Assembly (NCBI GenBank): GCA_030041255.1
Contig: JASHOF010000161.1
Coordinates: 1-46,799, forward strand
DNA length: 46,799 bases
Source of the DNA: Acetobacteraceae bacterium
GTDB taxonomy: Bacteria; Pseudomonadota; Alphaproteobacteria; Acetobacterales; Acetobacteraceae
Direction: 5' to 3'
Part shown: piece by piece, positions 1-8,385 of the stretch
Layout: every line of letters begins with the position of its first letter
Numbering within the stretch: the stretch's first letter is position 1
The notes under the pieces: generated by a model
The model's input: only the letters and a program-made list of their open reading frames with translations
Told to the model about the DNA's origin: nothing
Database searches by the model: none
Position numbers and translations under genes: made by a program

Positions 1-1
1 C

Positions 2-94
2 TGCCCGGTGCCGGTCTATGAGGCGATGGCGCGGCAGTTCTTTGCCGCGGTGGCCGAACCGAAGCCGGCCAGGCCGGCCAGGCGTAAACCCTGA
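2..94 (+). CDS. C-terminal tail of an unidentified protein (5' end outside window)
   Basis: An open frame enters from the left edge and runs 30 codons to a TGA at 92-94. The visible tail contains a short hydrophobic helix (RQFFAAVAEP) followed by a Pro/Ala/Arg/Lys-rich end, a common look for a real C-terminus in a GC-rich genome. It is too short to assign to a family. The next 195 bases up to the convergent asparagine synthase-like gene show no further gene that I can support. Confidence 0.35.
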   Translation, partial: CPVPVYEAMARQFFAAVAEPKPARPARRKP

Positions 95-289
95 TACGGC
101 GGCCCGATCAGGTGATTCCGTAGCTCCTGGCCAGCCCCGCACCCGGATCGTTGCCGGTGCTGTAGGGAAGAATCGGATAGCGCAGCCCCGCCTTGTCCGA
201 ATTTCCTTTTCGGTAAAGCTGTCAGTCGTTCGACGGTAATGGCAGGAAGGAAGTTCGGATCAGGGCGGACTCCGGCGCCCCATGCCATT

Positions 290-2251
290 TCACATCGATG
301 CCAGGTGTGGCTCCGACACACGCATGACCGGATTGATCCGCTCTACACCGGCCTGTCGGTGGGCGAGGAATCCCGCAAAGACCAGCAGCAGCCAGAGCGG
401 CTGGCTGCGGTCGCAGCGACCATCGACATGCTCCTCTATCAGCCGCACCAGCGCCGACCGATTGAAGAGTCCGCTCTCCAGCATCGGACGTCCGAGTAAA
501 TGAGCCTCCAGCCGCGGCCGTTCGCGACGTAGTTGGGTGGCAAGGGAAACCGAAAATCCCTGTTTACTCCGACTGACGATCTCGCTCGGCAGAAGCGGCG
601 CCATCGCTTCTTTCAATACAATCTTGCCCGCGTTCCCGCGACGCTTGAGCGACGCCGGCAGGCCCAGGCCCCATGCGGCCAGGTCATGATCGAGGAACGG
701 TGCACGAACCTCCAGGCTGTTCGCCATGCTGGTACGGTCGACCTTCACCAGAATGTCGCCTGGCAGATAGGTCGTCAGGTCAATGTGCTGCGCCTGCTGC
801 AGCGGCGATGCGTCGCCGTACTGGTCGACAAGCGCAGTAATGCGCGCGGCCGGATCATATCCGTCGAGGCATTCGCAAAGAGTCGCGGAGAAGAGTCCAC
901 GCCGGCTCTCGTCTCGTACATGGGACACCATGCGTGCATATCCCAGTGCGGAGTCGAGACCCAGTTCCGTCAATGTGCTCTTTGCGCGTAACCAGCGCGG
1001 TGCAGTGTCGAGCTTGGGATAAAGCCTCGCCAACGTCCGCAACGTGGGCCTGCGAATGGCGGCCGGCAAGTGTCGGCGTACCGCCTCGCCGAGGCAGTGC
1101 CACCGATAGCGGCGGTAGCCGCCGAATACCTCGTCGCCGCCATCCCCGGAAAGCGCGACCGTGACATGACGGCGTGCGAGCGCCGACACTGCGAAGGTCG
1201 GTACCGCTGAGAGATCGCCGAACGGCTCTCCGAAGATCGTCGCCAGATTCCCGGCAGCTGCGATAATGTCTGCTGGCTCGGAGACCGCCGTGTGATGCAG
1301 CGCTCCATAGCGCGCGGCGATCAATCCCGCGGGGCCGCGTTCGTCCTCCGCACCGGGAAAGCCGACCGTGAAGGTATCGAGCGGACTGCCATGCTGGAGC
1401 GCAGCGAACGCCACCACGGCGCTCGAATCGATGCCGCCGGAAAGGAACGCGCCGAGAGGGACATCCGCCACCATCCGCGCACCCACCGTGGAAGAAAGGC
1501 GCGTGCGTAACAGGGCGGCAGAATCACCTCCGGCCGGAACCTCTCCTCCTGGCGCCGCATTCCAATACCGGACGGGCTCCGGCACCGGCCGGCCGTCCTC
1601 GATTAGCAGATAGTGGCCTGCAGGCAGTTTCCGAACGCCCGCGAAGATCGAGCCCGGGTCCGGTACATAACCGTAGGCAAAGAAATCCTCGATCGCCGTT
1701 GCATCGAGACGATCGAGCAGGCCCGGGACCGGCGCCAGTGCGCGCACTTCGGACCCAAAAACCAAGGATCCGTCGGGAGCAGTTGCATAATAAAGCGGCT
1801 TCTCACCCAGTCGGTCACGCACCAGCAGCAGCCGACCCTGCCGGCGATCCCACAACGCGAATGCATACATCCCGGTAAGCTGATTGAGTGCGCCGATTCC
1901 CCAGCTTTCCCAGGCATGAATCACTGTCTCGATATCGCAATGAGTGGCAAAACTGTGTCCAAGTGCCTCCAATTCACGGCGGAGCGACGAAAAGTTGTAG
2001 ATCTCGCCATTGCAGACGAGGACGACCGAGCCATCCTCGTTCTGCATAGGCTGGCGTCCACCGGCCACATCGATGATCGCCAGGCGACGAAATCCGAGGC
2101 CAAGACCGGGCTCGAAATGGTACCCCTCGCCATCCGGACCACGGTGGGCAATGGCTTCGGTCATGCGGCGAAGAAGATCGGTCGAAACGGGCTCGAGATT
2201 CGCCCGCCCGCCCCGATTCCGAGAGCGGAAGATTCCCGTAAGACCACACAT
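290..2251 (-). CDS. asnB: asparagine synthase (glutamine-hydrolysing)-like amidotransferase
   Basis: Cytoplasmic class II amidotransferase: glutamine is hydrolysed in the N-terminal domain and ammonia is passed to an acyl-adenylate made in the C-terminal PP-loop domain. I place the start at 2251 so that Cys2 (MCGLTGIF) is the exposed nucleophile, as the family needs; the frame is open 22 codons upstream. The glutaminase domain covers about residues 1-215, with CNGEIYN and RDRLGEKPLYY visible. The PP-loop SGGIDSS is at about 271-277. The length, 653 aa, is normal for the 600-650 aa AsnB family. It lies 0.5 kb downstream of a run of glycosyltransferase and epimerase genes on the same strand. 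In such loci AsnB-like proteins are often thought to amidate a sugar acid or glycan precursor rather than make asparagine; which applies here cannot be told from sequence. Confidence 0.9.
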   Translation of the reverse strand: MCGLTGIFRSRNRGGRANLEPVSTDLLRRMTEAIAHRGPDGEGYHFEPGLGLGFRRLAIIDVAGGRQPMQNEDGSVVLVCNGEIYNFSSLRRELEALGHSFATHCDIETVIHAWESWGIGALNQLTGMYAFALWDRRQGRLLLVRDRLGEKPLYYATAPDGSLVFGSEVRALAPVPGLLDRLDATAIEDFFAYGYVPDPGSIFAGVRKLPAGHYLLIEDGRPVPEPVRYWNAAPGGEVPAGGDSAALLRTRLSSTVGARMVADVPLGAFLSGGIDSSAVVAFAALQHGSPLDTFTVGFPGAEDERGPAGLIAARYGALHHTAVSEPADIIAAAGNLATIFGEPFGDLSAVPTFAVSALARRHVTVALSGDGGDEVFGGYRRYRWHCLGEAVRRHLPAAIRRPTLRTLARLYPKLDTAPRWLRAKSTLTELGLDSALGYARMVSHVRDESRRGLFSATLCECLDGYDPAARITALVDQYGDASPLQQAQHIDLTTYLPGDILVKVDRTSMANSLEVRAPFLDHDLAAWGLGLPASLKRRGNAGKIVLKEAMAPLLPSEIVSRSKQGFSVSLATQLRRERPRLEAHLLGRPMLESGLFNRSALVRLIEEHVDGRCDRSQPLWLLLVFAGFLAHRQAGVERINPVMRVSEPHLASM

Positions 2252-2756
2252 TTGAACGCTCTTAGCAGATTTCTCCGCTCTGAGGTTCCTGCACCCGTTC
2301 ACGATGTCGCCATCCAAGGTTTGTGTCCTGGCGTCCGGTCACGTCTCGGAGGCATCCAGGCGGACAGATGAGCACCGGTTCATACCCAAGACATGGCTGA
2401 CGAGTGCTCCGGGGCCGCGCAGCGGGTGGGCGGGCTCGGGGAGGTGGCCAGTGCCGGCCGGTGGGAGCGGTCGTCGACCGCCGCCGCGCCTTGCTTCCAT
2501 ATAACGACTAACGGTTGAAAATCAGGTGCCGGTCTTCCGCGAGATATCGAACTCCCGGCAGAGATCGCTCATCGCTTCACCCTCGGTCAGCCGGGCAGCG
2601 AACAGCCGGTGCGCTTTCGTCACCAAACACTCGCTCCAGAAGACCATCGCTTGTGCCGCTCATGGCGGGGGACCGTTCTGCCGGCCGGCGGAGCCGGTTT
2701 CATCGGGGTTCTCTCGCTGATAGTCCGGGTGCTGGCCACCGTCGGACCGACCAGCC
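2252..2756. other. 505-bp intergenic stretch holding an IS remnant
   Basis: Between the asparagine synthase-like gene and the epimerase gene there is no complete gene. The only recognisable item is the IS481-type transposase fragment at 2522-2647. The rest shows no clear promoter, terminator or full terminal inverted repeat that I can support. Confidence 0.6.
2522..2647 (-). pseudogene. IS481-family transposase N-terminal remnant
   Basis: A 41-codon frame starts at ATG 2647 and stops at 2522-2524. It reads like the first helix-turn-helix of IS481-type transposases: an aromatic/Trp start, then LFAARLTEGEAMSDLCREF and DISRKTG, matching the usual 'M..LCREFGISRKTGYK' pattern. The frame stops where a Tyr-Lys would be expected, and no DDE catalytic core follows. 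I therefore call it a decayed or truncated insertion. It sits in the gap between two glycan genes, which suggests past insertion activity at the edge of this accessory locus. Confidence 0.6.
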
Positions 2757-3683
2757 TCATGCGCTCACTCGGCCGGCCAGCAGCCGTGCCAGGCCCTCGC
2801 GGATCGCAATCGGCGGGTCAAGCCCAAGCGCGCGCCGGGCCGCGCCCGGTGCGCCCGTCGAATGGCGGATCTCGCCCGTGCGCCCCGGACCGTAGTGGAT
2901 GACGGGTCTGGTCCCGACGATGGATCCAAGGCAACCTGCCAGCTCCAGGATGGAGACTGACTCTCCTGTGCATACATTGAAGACGGGCGCGCCAGGCGGG
3001 CAAAGTATCATCGCCGCAACGAGAGCGCGGACTGCATCGGAGACGAAGACAAAGTCCCGAGTTTGCGCGCCGTCGCCAAAGATCGTGATCGGCTGACGTT
3101 TGATGAGCCGTTCCGCAAAGATCGCGATGACGCCGGAATAGGGCGAGTGTGGATCCTGTCTCGGACCATAGATATTGAAGAAACGCACTCCCACCGTGGG
3201 TATCCCGTGTACGTGCGTGGCCACGCGAGCATGCAGCTCGCTACCATACTTGTCGGCGCCATATGCGGAAAGCGGCCGTTTTGGCGCATCCTCCGTGATC
3301 GGCAGAAGAGTTGGTTCACCGTAAACGGCAGCCGAAGAAGCGTACACGACCGGAACGGGCCGATGCAGCGCAGCAACGGCTTCGAAGAGGGCTACGGTCG
3401 CGCCAAGGTTGGTCTGATGGGTGCAAAGCCACTCCCTGGTGCCACGCTCTACGGACGCGATCGCAGCCAGATGAAAGCACCCCGCCACCCCCTCGAGTAC
3501 GTCGCCGAGGAGGGCTCGATCGGCGGCGCTGCCCTCGATCAGCGTCGCCCTCGGCGGCAGATTCTCGCGCCGCCCGGTCGAGAGATCATCGAGTACCCGC
3601 ACATCATGTCCTGCCGCATCCAACGCATCGCACAGATGCGATCCGATGAATCCTGCTCCACCGGTCACCAGGAACGTGCTCAC
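2757..3683 (-). CDS. NAD-dependent epimerase/dehydratase (UDP-glucose 4-epimerase-like)
   Basis: Extended short-chain dehydrogenase/reductase that would interconvert or dehydrate a nucleotide sugar in the cytoplasm. The Rossmann dinucleotide motif GGAGFIGSH is at residues 8-16. The catalytic Tyr-x3-Lys is Y141-GAD-K145, and the upstream serines are at about 116-117 (ASSAAVYG). At 308 aa it has the normal family length. The start is a GTG at 3683 whose bases overlap the stop of the upstream glycosyltransferase (GTGA), showing translational coupling. The substrate is not predictable; UDP-Glc/Gal or UDP-GlcNAc/GalNAc are the usual ones for this subgroup. Confidence 0.88.
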   Translation of the reverse strand: MSTFLVTGGAGFIGSHLCDALDAAGHDVRVLDDLSTGRRENLPPRATLIEGSAADRALLGDVLEGVAGCFHLAAIASVERGTREWLCTHQTNLGATVALFEAVAALHRPVPVVYASSAAVYGEPTLLPITEDAPKRPLSAYGADKYGSELHARVATHVHGIPTVGVRFFNIYGPRQDPHSPYSGVIAIFAERLIKRQPITIFGDGAQTRDFVFVSDAVRALVAAMILCPPGAPVFNVCTGESVSILELAGCLGSIVGTRPVIHYGPGRTGEIRHSTGAPGAARRALGLDPPIAIREGLARLLAGRVSA

Positions 3684-4786
3684 GTCTCCGTCGTCTCCTT
3701 GTTGCTCGCATCCAGTAGCGCTCGATAGCGCCGAAACATGAGTTGCTGGTCAAATTCTCGTTCCGCGCGACGCCGGTTCGCAACCCCGAGCGAGAGGCGC
3801 CATTCAGGCGCTTCCAGCAGGTTGCAGAGCGACCGTGCCAGCGCATCGGCATCGTGCCCCGCAACCAACGGCCTGTTCTCCGGCGCGACCATGGTTCCGA
3901 TGTCGCCGACATCGGTGGAGACGACCGCCAGGCCCGAGGCCATCGCTTCCAAAACCGAGAGCGGCATCTGCTCGGTGTCCGAAGCCAGCGCAAAAACATC
4001 GAAGCGGCGATAAATCGGCGCCGGGTCGGCAAGATCGCCCAGGAACTCGATGTCGAGGGCAAGTTCTGCAGCAAGGGCCTGGAGCGCGGGACGCTCCGGT
4101 CCGTCGCCGGCAATGACGACCCGAAGCGGCCAAGTGGCGGCAACGTGTTTGGCGGCCCGGAGCAGCCGGGCGATGTTCTTCTCCCGTCGCAGCACGGCGA
4201 CACAACCGATCACGGTAACATCGTTACGACGCGGCGCTGGGGACGGTGCGAACCGGGCCAGATCGACCCCGTTCGGAATGTAGCGGACTTGCGCCGAACG
4301 CAGGCGCCATACGTCCAGCGTGATGCTTTGCAGGGTGCGAGACGGCACCACGACGACGCTTCGCCGAAGGGCCAATCTGCGGGCCAGCACACGGCGGCGA
4401 AGTTGCCGATCCCGCTCTTCGACACCAAAGCCATCCTCGGTATGAATGTGCCGTGCAAGCGGTAGCATGTTCGCGATCGCCCACTCGATGGTGCCCCGGT
4501 TGCTGGTCACAAGCACATCCGGCCGTAGCCGGGAAAGCAGGGCCCTGGCACGGCGTAGTCGTCCGGCAACCGAAAAGCCCTCCCGCGCCAACGGCGGATA
4601 GCAGATGGCAAGCTCGGGAGAGAGGCGAAACCGGCAGGAATAATCCCCGTCCAGTGCGATCACCGCGTGACGGAAGGCGGGGCCAAAAGCGTTCGCCAAT
4701 GCAACGAAACGCATCTGCGCTCCGCCCGCTGCAAAGCTGGGGAAGACATGAAGCAGGAGTCCCCCACCTGAGGCATTCGGTGTCAT
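3680..4786 (-). CDS. glycosyltransferase family 4 (GT-B fold)
   Basis: Retaining GT-B glycosyltransferase of 368 aa, probably acting on a lipid-linked glycan at the inner face of the membrane. The N-terminal donor/acceptor domain has the glycine-rich SFAAGGAQMR segment (about 17-26) typical of GT4. The C-terminal domain carries REKN (about 201-204), AGDGPE (about 226-231) and the E272-x7-E280 motif in TEQMPLSVLEAMASG. It overlaps the next upstream gene by four bases (ATGA) and the downstream epimerase in the same way, so it belongs to a tightly coupled operon. Sugar specificity is unknown. Confidence 0.9.
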   Translation of the reverse strand: MTPNASGGGLLLHVFPSFAAGGAQMRFVALANAFGPAFRHAVIALDGDYSCRFRLSPELAICYPPLAREGFSVAGRLRRARALLSRLRPDVLVTSNRGTIEWAIANMLPLARHIHTEDGFGVEERDRQLRRRVLARRLALRRSVVVVPSRTLQSITLDVWRLRSAQVRYIPNGVDLARFAPSPAPRRNDVTVIGCVAVLRREKNIARLLRAAKHVAATWPLRVVIAGDGPERPALQALAAELALDIEFLGDLADPAPIYRRFDVFALASDTEQMPLSVLEAMASGLAVVSTDVGDIGTMVAPENRPLVAGHDADALARSLCNLLEAPEWRLSLGVANRRRAEREFDQQLMFRRYRALLDASNKETTET

Positions 4787-5946
4787 TTCAATGTCGCCGC
4801 GGCGCCTCGGCGGCGAGACAGATCAGCTTCGGCCATGCTCGTAACGCGCGCTGCGTTTCCGCGCCAGGTGAAGTCCCGGCGAAGGATCACCTCGCGCGCA
4901 GCCCTGCCGAGACGGGCGCGGAGGGCATGGTCGGTGGCAAGGCGGATGATGGCCCGCCACATCGCATCCTCCTCCGAAGGATTAAAGAGAAGCGCACTTT
5001 CCTCGTGCACGACGATCTCGCGGATATTGGGTTGATCAGGAGCAACGATCGCCAGGCCAGCCGCCATATATTCGAACAGCTTGAGTGGCGACGCATAGGA
5101 AAGGGCATGCGGCTGAAGCGCGATGTCGAAGCTCTCCAGCAACTGCGGCACCTCCTCGCGCCCGACCAGGCCGCTGAACCGGACGCGTCCGGCGCAGCCG
5201 AGTTCCCGGGCCAGTCGCTCGAGATCTTCCAGCGCCGGCCCCTCTCCCGCAACCACGAACAGGAGATCCAGCGCTGTCTTCGCCAAGCCACGAATAACGG
5301 TCTCGATGCCGTGCCATGGGCGGACGAAGCCGATGAAACCAAGGGTCACTGTCCGCCCGGCGTCAGAACCAGACTCTCTGATCTGTGGACGGAAGCGCTC
5401 CGGCACGACGCCATTGGGAGTGAGAGCAATGCGCGCTTCCGGCACGCCGGCGGCGGAGATGCGCTGCTTGAGCTCGCCGGAAACAGCGAATACGCGATCC
5501 GCCGCACGCCATACAAAGAGCTCCGCGCCGCGAGCGATGCGGCCGAGACGGAGCCCTCCGAAGCGCCCACGTTCGTCGGCAAGCGGCGCATTGACCTCGA
5601 CATAGAACAGGATACGGCGCCGGCGTGCGAGCCAGGCACCAGCCAGGTAATAGAGATTATAACGCTCATATATGATGTTGGGGCGGAAGGCAGCCGCGGC
5701 GCGCTCAAGCGCAAGCCATGCAGGAATATTGTAGGCCAATTCGGCCAGCTCGGCGACTGCAGCCGGCAGCAGTCGTCGCGCAAGGGCCACCGCGCGGCTC
5801 TCGGCCCCGAGCTCGGTGCGAGCATAAAATCTTGGCCCGACAACCAGCACCTCGTGCCCGGCGACCCGAAATGCAGTGATGAGCTCTTCGAGGTGCACCG
5901 ACTGTCCATCGTGGGATTGGATCCGATGGCTGTAGAGGATTCGCAT
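4783..5946 (-). CDS. glycosyltransferase family 4 (GT-B fold)
   Basis: Second GT4 enzyme of the operon. I place the start at 5946 (MRILYSHRIQ), where the family's first beta strand begins, although the frame is open 22 codons further. The length is then 387 aa. It has the HDGQSVHLEEL acceptor-domain segment, GFVRPWHGIE in the second domain, AGEGP, and SPLKLFEYMAAG, the form of the donor-binding motif in which the first Glu of the E-x7-E pair is replaced. It overlaps the next gene by four bases. A 68-base gap separates it from the acetyltransferase-like gene upstream, so all are probably co-transcribed. Donor and acceptor are unknown. Confidence 0.88.
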   Translation of the reverse strand: MRILYSHRIQSHDGQSVHLEELITAFRVAGHEVLVVGPRFYARTELGAESRAVALARRLLPAAVAELAELAYNIPAWLALERAAAAFRPNIIYERYNLYYLAGAWLARRRRILFYVEVNAPLADERGRFGGLRLGRIARGAELFVWRAADRVFAVSGELKQRISAAGVPEARIALTPNGVVPERFRPQIRESGSDAGRTVTLGFIGFVRPWHGIETVIRGLAKTALDLLFVVAGEGPALEDLERLARELGCAGRVRFSGLVGREEVPQLLESFDIALQPHALSYASPLKLFEYMAAGLAIVAPDQPNIREIVVHEESALLFNPSEEDAMWRAIIRLATDHALRARLGRAAREVILRRDFTWRGNAARVTSMAEADLSRRRGAAATLK

Positions 5947-6014
5947 GCAATGATACCTATCGCCACCGTTTCGGACGTGCTGTTCCGGCTGGCTGCGCTC
6001 CGGTTGCAGCACGG

Positions 6015-7121
6015 TTACGCACCATGTCGCCCACGCCCCATGGGTGCCAGAAGCCTTCTCCGGGCGGTACCCAGAAGCGAACGGCCAATCTCGGCCAGGC
6101 CAGCCGGCCGCAGCGGGTCAGCGAGGAGGAAGCCGATTCGCTGTCGACGATGCGTGGTCCAAAGCTGCTTGTAGGCATCGTCGCCTCGACCGAAATCAAG
6201 CTCCATCAGGCGCTCTTCTCCGAGCAGGTGCTCGATCATGAGGGCGGTCAGTATGGTGCCGGGCGAAAAGGCTGCAAGAGTTTCATCATGCGCAAGCTTG
6301 AGTACGATGGCACGACCTCCGGAGACGATCCAGAGCTGGACTGCTGCCGCCTGGCCTGAAAGGCGCAGAACACCCAGCCTGAGTAGGCCGAGGGGCGCCG
6401 TTGCGTGCATCAGTGCCGAATGGAAGCTCGGAAATGGCTCCGGCGTTTTCCAGCTGCGCGCGTAGACTTCCTCGTAGGTTTCAATAGCTCTCGACAGATT
6501 CGGCTCACCGGTGACCACGGCGAAGTCGCCGGTGGCCAGCACACGGTGCATCTTTCGGCGGATCGTACTCTTGAGGACGCTCGGCCGTGCCCCGAGGAAT
6601 TCCCCGAACGATGTGCCTGCAACCGGCTCGCACCAGTTTCCGAAATGATCGAATCGCAGTACGATCAGCCCGGCCCGTCGAAGCCCGGCTTCGAATTCGT
6701 CAAGGTCAGGCCTTTCCGCACCCAGCGCCTCGAGGCGCACGACGCCGGCCTGACGACAGAACGGTCCGAATATCCTGCCGCTCTCCACCGGCGAAACGCC
6801 CGGAGCGAACAAGGGCCGGAAGGTGAGACTATAGGGCCCCGTCAGGCTCTGGAGCACGCTGCCGCGCCGTTCGCTGCCAACCAGCGGTAGCAGCGCCGCG
6901 GGAACCCCTTCCGCGCTCCATTGGACAATCTTCGGCGCCCAACCCTCCGGCCGGGCGTGGGCGATCAGGGTGGCATACCAAAGCTGGCTCGCGAACAGGT
7001 CCTCAGTCGGATCGGCAAACAGCCGAGCCGCCGCCGCCGATAGATCGCCGAGCGCGGCATGGGCTGAAACCTGCGAACGCTCAAGCCCCTCAGTGCCGCA
7101 GGTGATACCAGGCAAGGCCAA
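6015..7121 (-). CDS. GNAT-fold acyltransferase, CelD/BcsL-FemAB-like
   Basis: About 368 aa with the BioF2-like acetyltransferase domain (Acetyltransf_6) in the C-terminal half. Recognisable parts are the RRKMHRV segment, YEEVYARSWK, and the late hallmark LDFGRGDDAYKQLW. Proteins of this family in polysaccharide loci are thought to acylate a glycan or add an amino acid to it from a cytoplasmic donor. The start is uncertain: no in-frame ATG exists before the domain, and the frame overlaps the end of the upstream YdcF gene (stop at 7090-7092). I choose the TTG at 7119-7121; the TTG at 7113-7115 is the alternative. Either would couple its translation to the upstream gene. Confidence 0.78.
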   Translation of the reverse strand: MALPGITCGTEGLERSQVSAHAALGDLSAAAARLFADPTEDLFASQLWYATLIAHARPEGWAPKIVQWSAEGVPAALLPLVGSERRGSVLQSLTGPYSLTFRPLFAPGVSPVESGRIFGPFCRQAGVVRLEALGAERPDLDEFEAGLRRAGLIVLRFDHFGNWCEPVAGTSFGEFLGARPSVLKSTIRRKMHRVLATGDFAVVTGEPNLSRAIETYEEVYARSWKTPEPFPSFHSALMHATAPLGLLRLGVLRLSGQAAAVQLWIVSGGRAIVLKLAHDETLAAFSPGTILTALMIEHLLGEERLMELDFGRGDDAYKQLWTTHRRQRIGFLLADPLRPAGLAEIGRSLLGTARRRLLAPMGRGRHGA

Positions 7122-7830
7122 TCCATTCGTGAAAGGCGAAATAGGAATCCTCCCAGCCAGATATGCTCGGCACGAACTCTGACGCGTCGAACGAAAAGCG
7201 GTCGCGCCTGACCGGCGCAGCGGTGACGAGAAGCCCGAATCGCCGGAAACAGAAGATCGCCCTCCGCATATGCCATGCATGGGTGACGAGATAAATCGAT
7301 CGAATGCCGCGCCCAGCCAGTATCGGGGCGCTGAGGGCGGCGTTCTGCCACGTACTATCCGAACTCGTTTCCTCCCAGGTCACGGGTATGTGAAATTCCT
7401 GCCGAAGAACGGAGGCCATCCGGCCAGCAAGAGATGGATCGGCGCCCGGGTAGGGTTTGCCGCCCGATACGAGAATGGGCAGATGCGTCCGCTGGTACAG
7501 TGTGCTGCCAGCGGCCAGCCTTTCAAGCGTGAGCGGCCCCACCCCGAAAGGCCGCGTGCCGGCACCGTGGGAAACGTCGGCCCCGAGAATCACGATCGCC
7601 TGAGGCGGAGCACGGGCCAGCGGAGCCAGCGGCAGGTCGTTTTCAAGCGAAAGCAGCAACGGGACACCGATCGCGGGCATCGCGAGGAGTATCAGCATCA
7701 GCCCCCCTATCCCAGCCACCAACAATCCCGTGCGGCGCCAGCGGAGGCCAATGACAGCGCCGAGGACGGGCAATGGCAGGAACGCCAGGGGTGGCACTAC
7801 CGCAGCCGTCGCAAGAGGATTTAGAGACAT
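7090..7830 (-). CDS. YdcF/ElyC/SanA-type DUF218 membrane protein
   Basis: About 246 aa from the ATG at 7830. Two hydrophobic segments lie in roughly the first 70 residues, followed by the DUF218 core: AIVILGADVSHG, a LTLERLAAG segment, LVSGGKPYPGADPS, the conserved acidic patch EETSSDSTWQNA, and LVTHAWHMRRA. DUF218 proteins such as ElyC and SanA affect envelope precursor (undecaprenyl-phosphate) use and barrier function, so a role in handling lipid-linked intermediates of the nearby glycosyltransferases is plausible but inferred. It is the first gene of the minus-strand glycan operon. The frame is open 34 codons further upstream, but the membrane segment begins after 7830. Confidence 0.82.
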   Translation of the reverse strand: MSLNPLATAAVVPPLAFLPLPVLGAVIGLRWRRTGLLVAGIGGLMLILLAMPAIGVPLLLSLENDLPLAPLARAPPQAIVILGADVSHGAGTRPFGVGPLTLERLAAGSTLYQRTHLPILVSGGKPYPGADPSLAGRMASVLRQEFHIPVTWEETSSDSTWQNAALSAPILAGRGIRSIYLVTHAWHMRRAIFCFRRFGLLVTAAPVRRDRFSFDASEFVPSISGWEDSYFAFHEWIGLAWYHLRH

Positions 7831-8035
7831 GGCACAAAAAGCCCGCCCCGCCGACCGGGATAGGCAGCATCCATATTCATCGATCCCGTTGGTGAGCAAG
7901 GCAAGGAGAGCCGCTACCCCTCTTTTGAGCAAGCCCGAGCAGGCCGGAGGAGGCGGTGTGGTTGACGGTCAGGCGGCTTGCTCGGACGCCACAACGGGTT
8001 CGACATGCGGAGGGCCAAAATACTGAAAACAAACA

Positions 8036-8166
8036 AGTGTGCCGACTCCAACGCTCGATACCGTAGGATGCACCCGAGTGGTCGGCACACTGCTCTTTAT
8101 TTTCAGTGGCCTGCTCGTCCCCTTTCGTTTGCTGCCGGCGGCAGCAAACGGCGGGGGCAGGACACT
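8036..8166 (+). repeat. 131-bp MITE-like element, copy A
   Basis: Non-coding element starting AGTGTGCCGAC and ending GGCAGGACACT, giving imperfect terminal inverted repeats sharing (A)GTGT. It contains two strong hairpins: 8036-8046 pairs perfectly with 8081-8091 (11 bp), and 8126-8150 forms an 11-bp stem with a 3-base loop. A second copy of equal length lies in opposite orientation at 15301-15431; I count about 9 mismatches in 131 positions. There is no transposase inside, so it would have been moved by a partner element. The surrounding 555-base gap (7831-8385) shows no gene; the 219 bases after the element lead up to the sulfotransferase. Confidence 0.8.
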
Positions 8167-8385
8167 TGGACGGACTGCGGCCCTCTGCCACGCCGTCGTC
8201 CTCGCCGCGTCCGCCTCGCCGGCCATCCCGATCCAAAGCACGAGATTGTGCTGAGAGACTCCTGCTCGGAATTTGATTTGCAGCAAAGATCAGGGGAGGG
8301 TCCAAGGCCGGATTCCCAAGTGACGTTCACGGCGAGGTTATCCGCCGGGCGGCGTGAGGGGACGGATGGCCGCGGGAGTGAGCGA

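Noticed and set aside
4453-6174. Plus-strand open frame of 573 codons opposite the two GT4 genes
   Set aside because: It is an antisense shadow: composition is atypical and both GT4 proteins on the other strand carry full motif sets.
8036-8254. Small open frames shared by the two MITE copies (beginning MPTPTLDTVGCT)
   Set aside because: The shared peptide is explained by the DNA repeat itself; it spans hairpins and has no plausible ribosome-binding site or full-length conservation.
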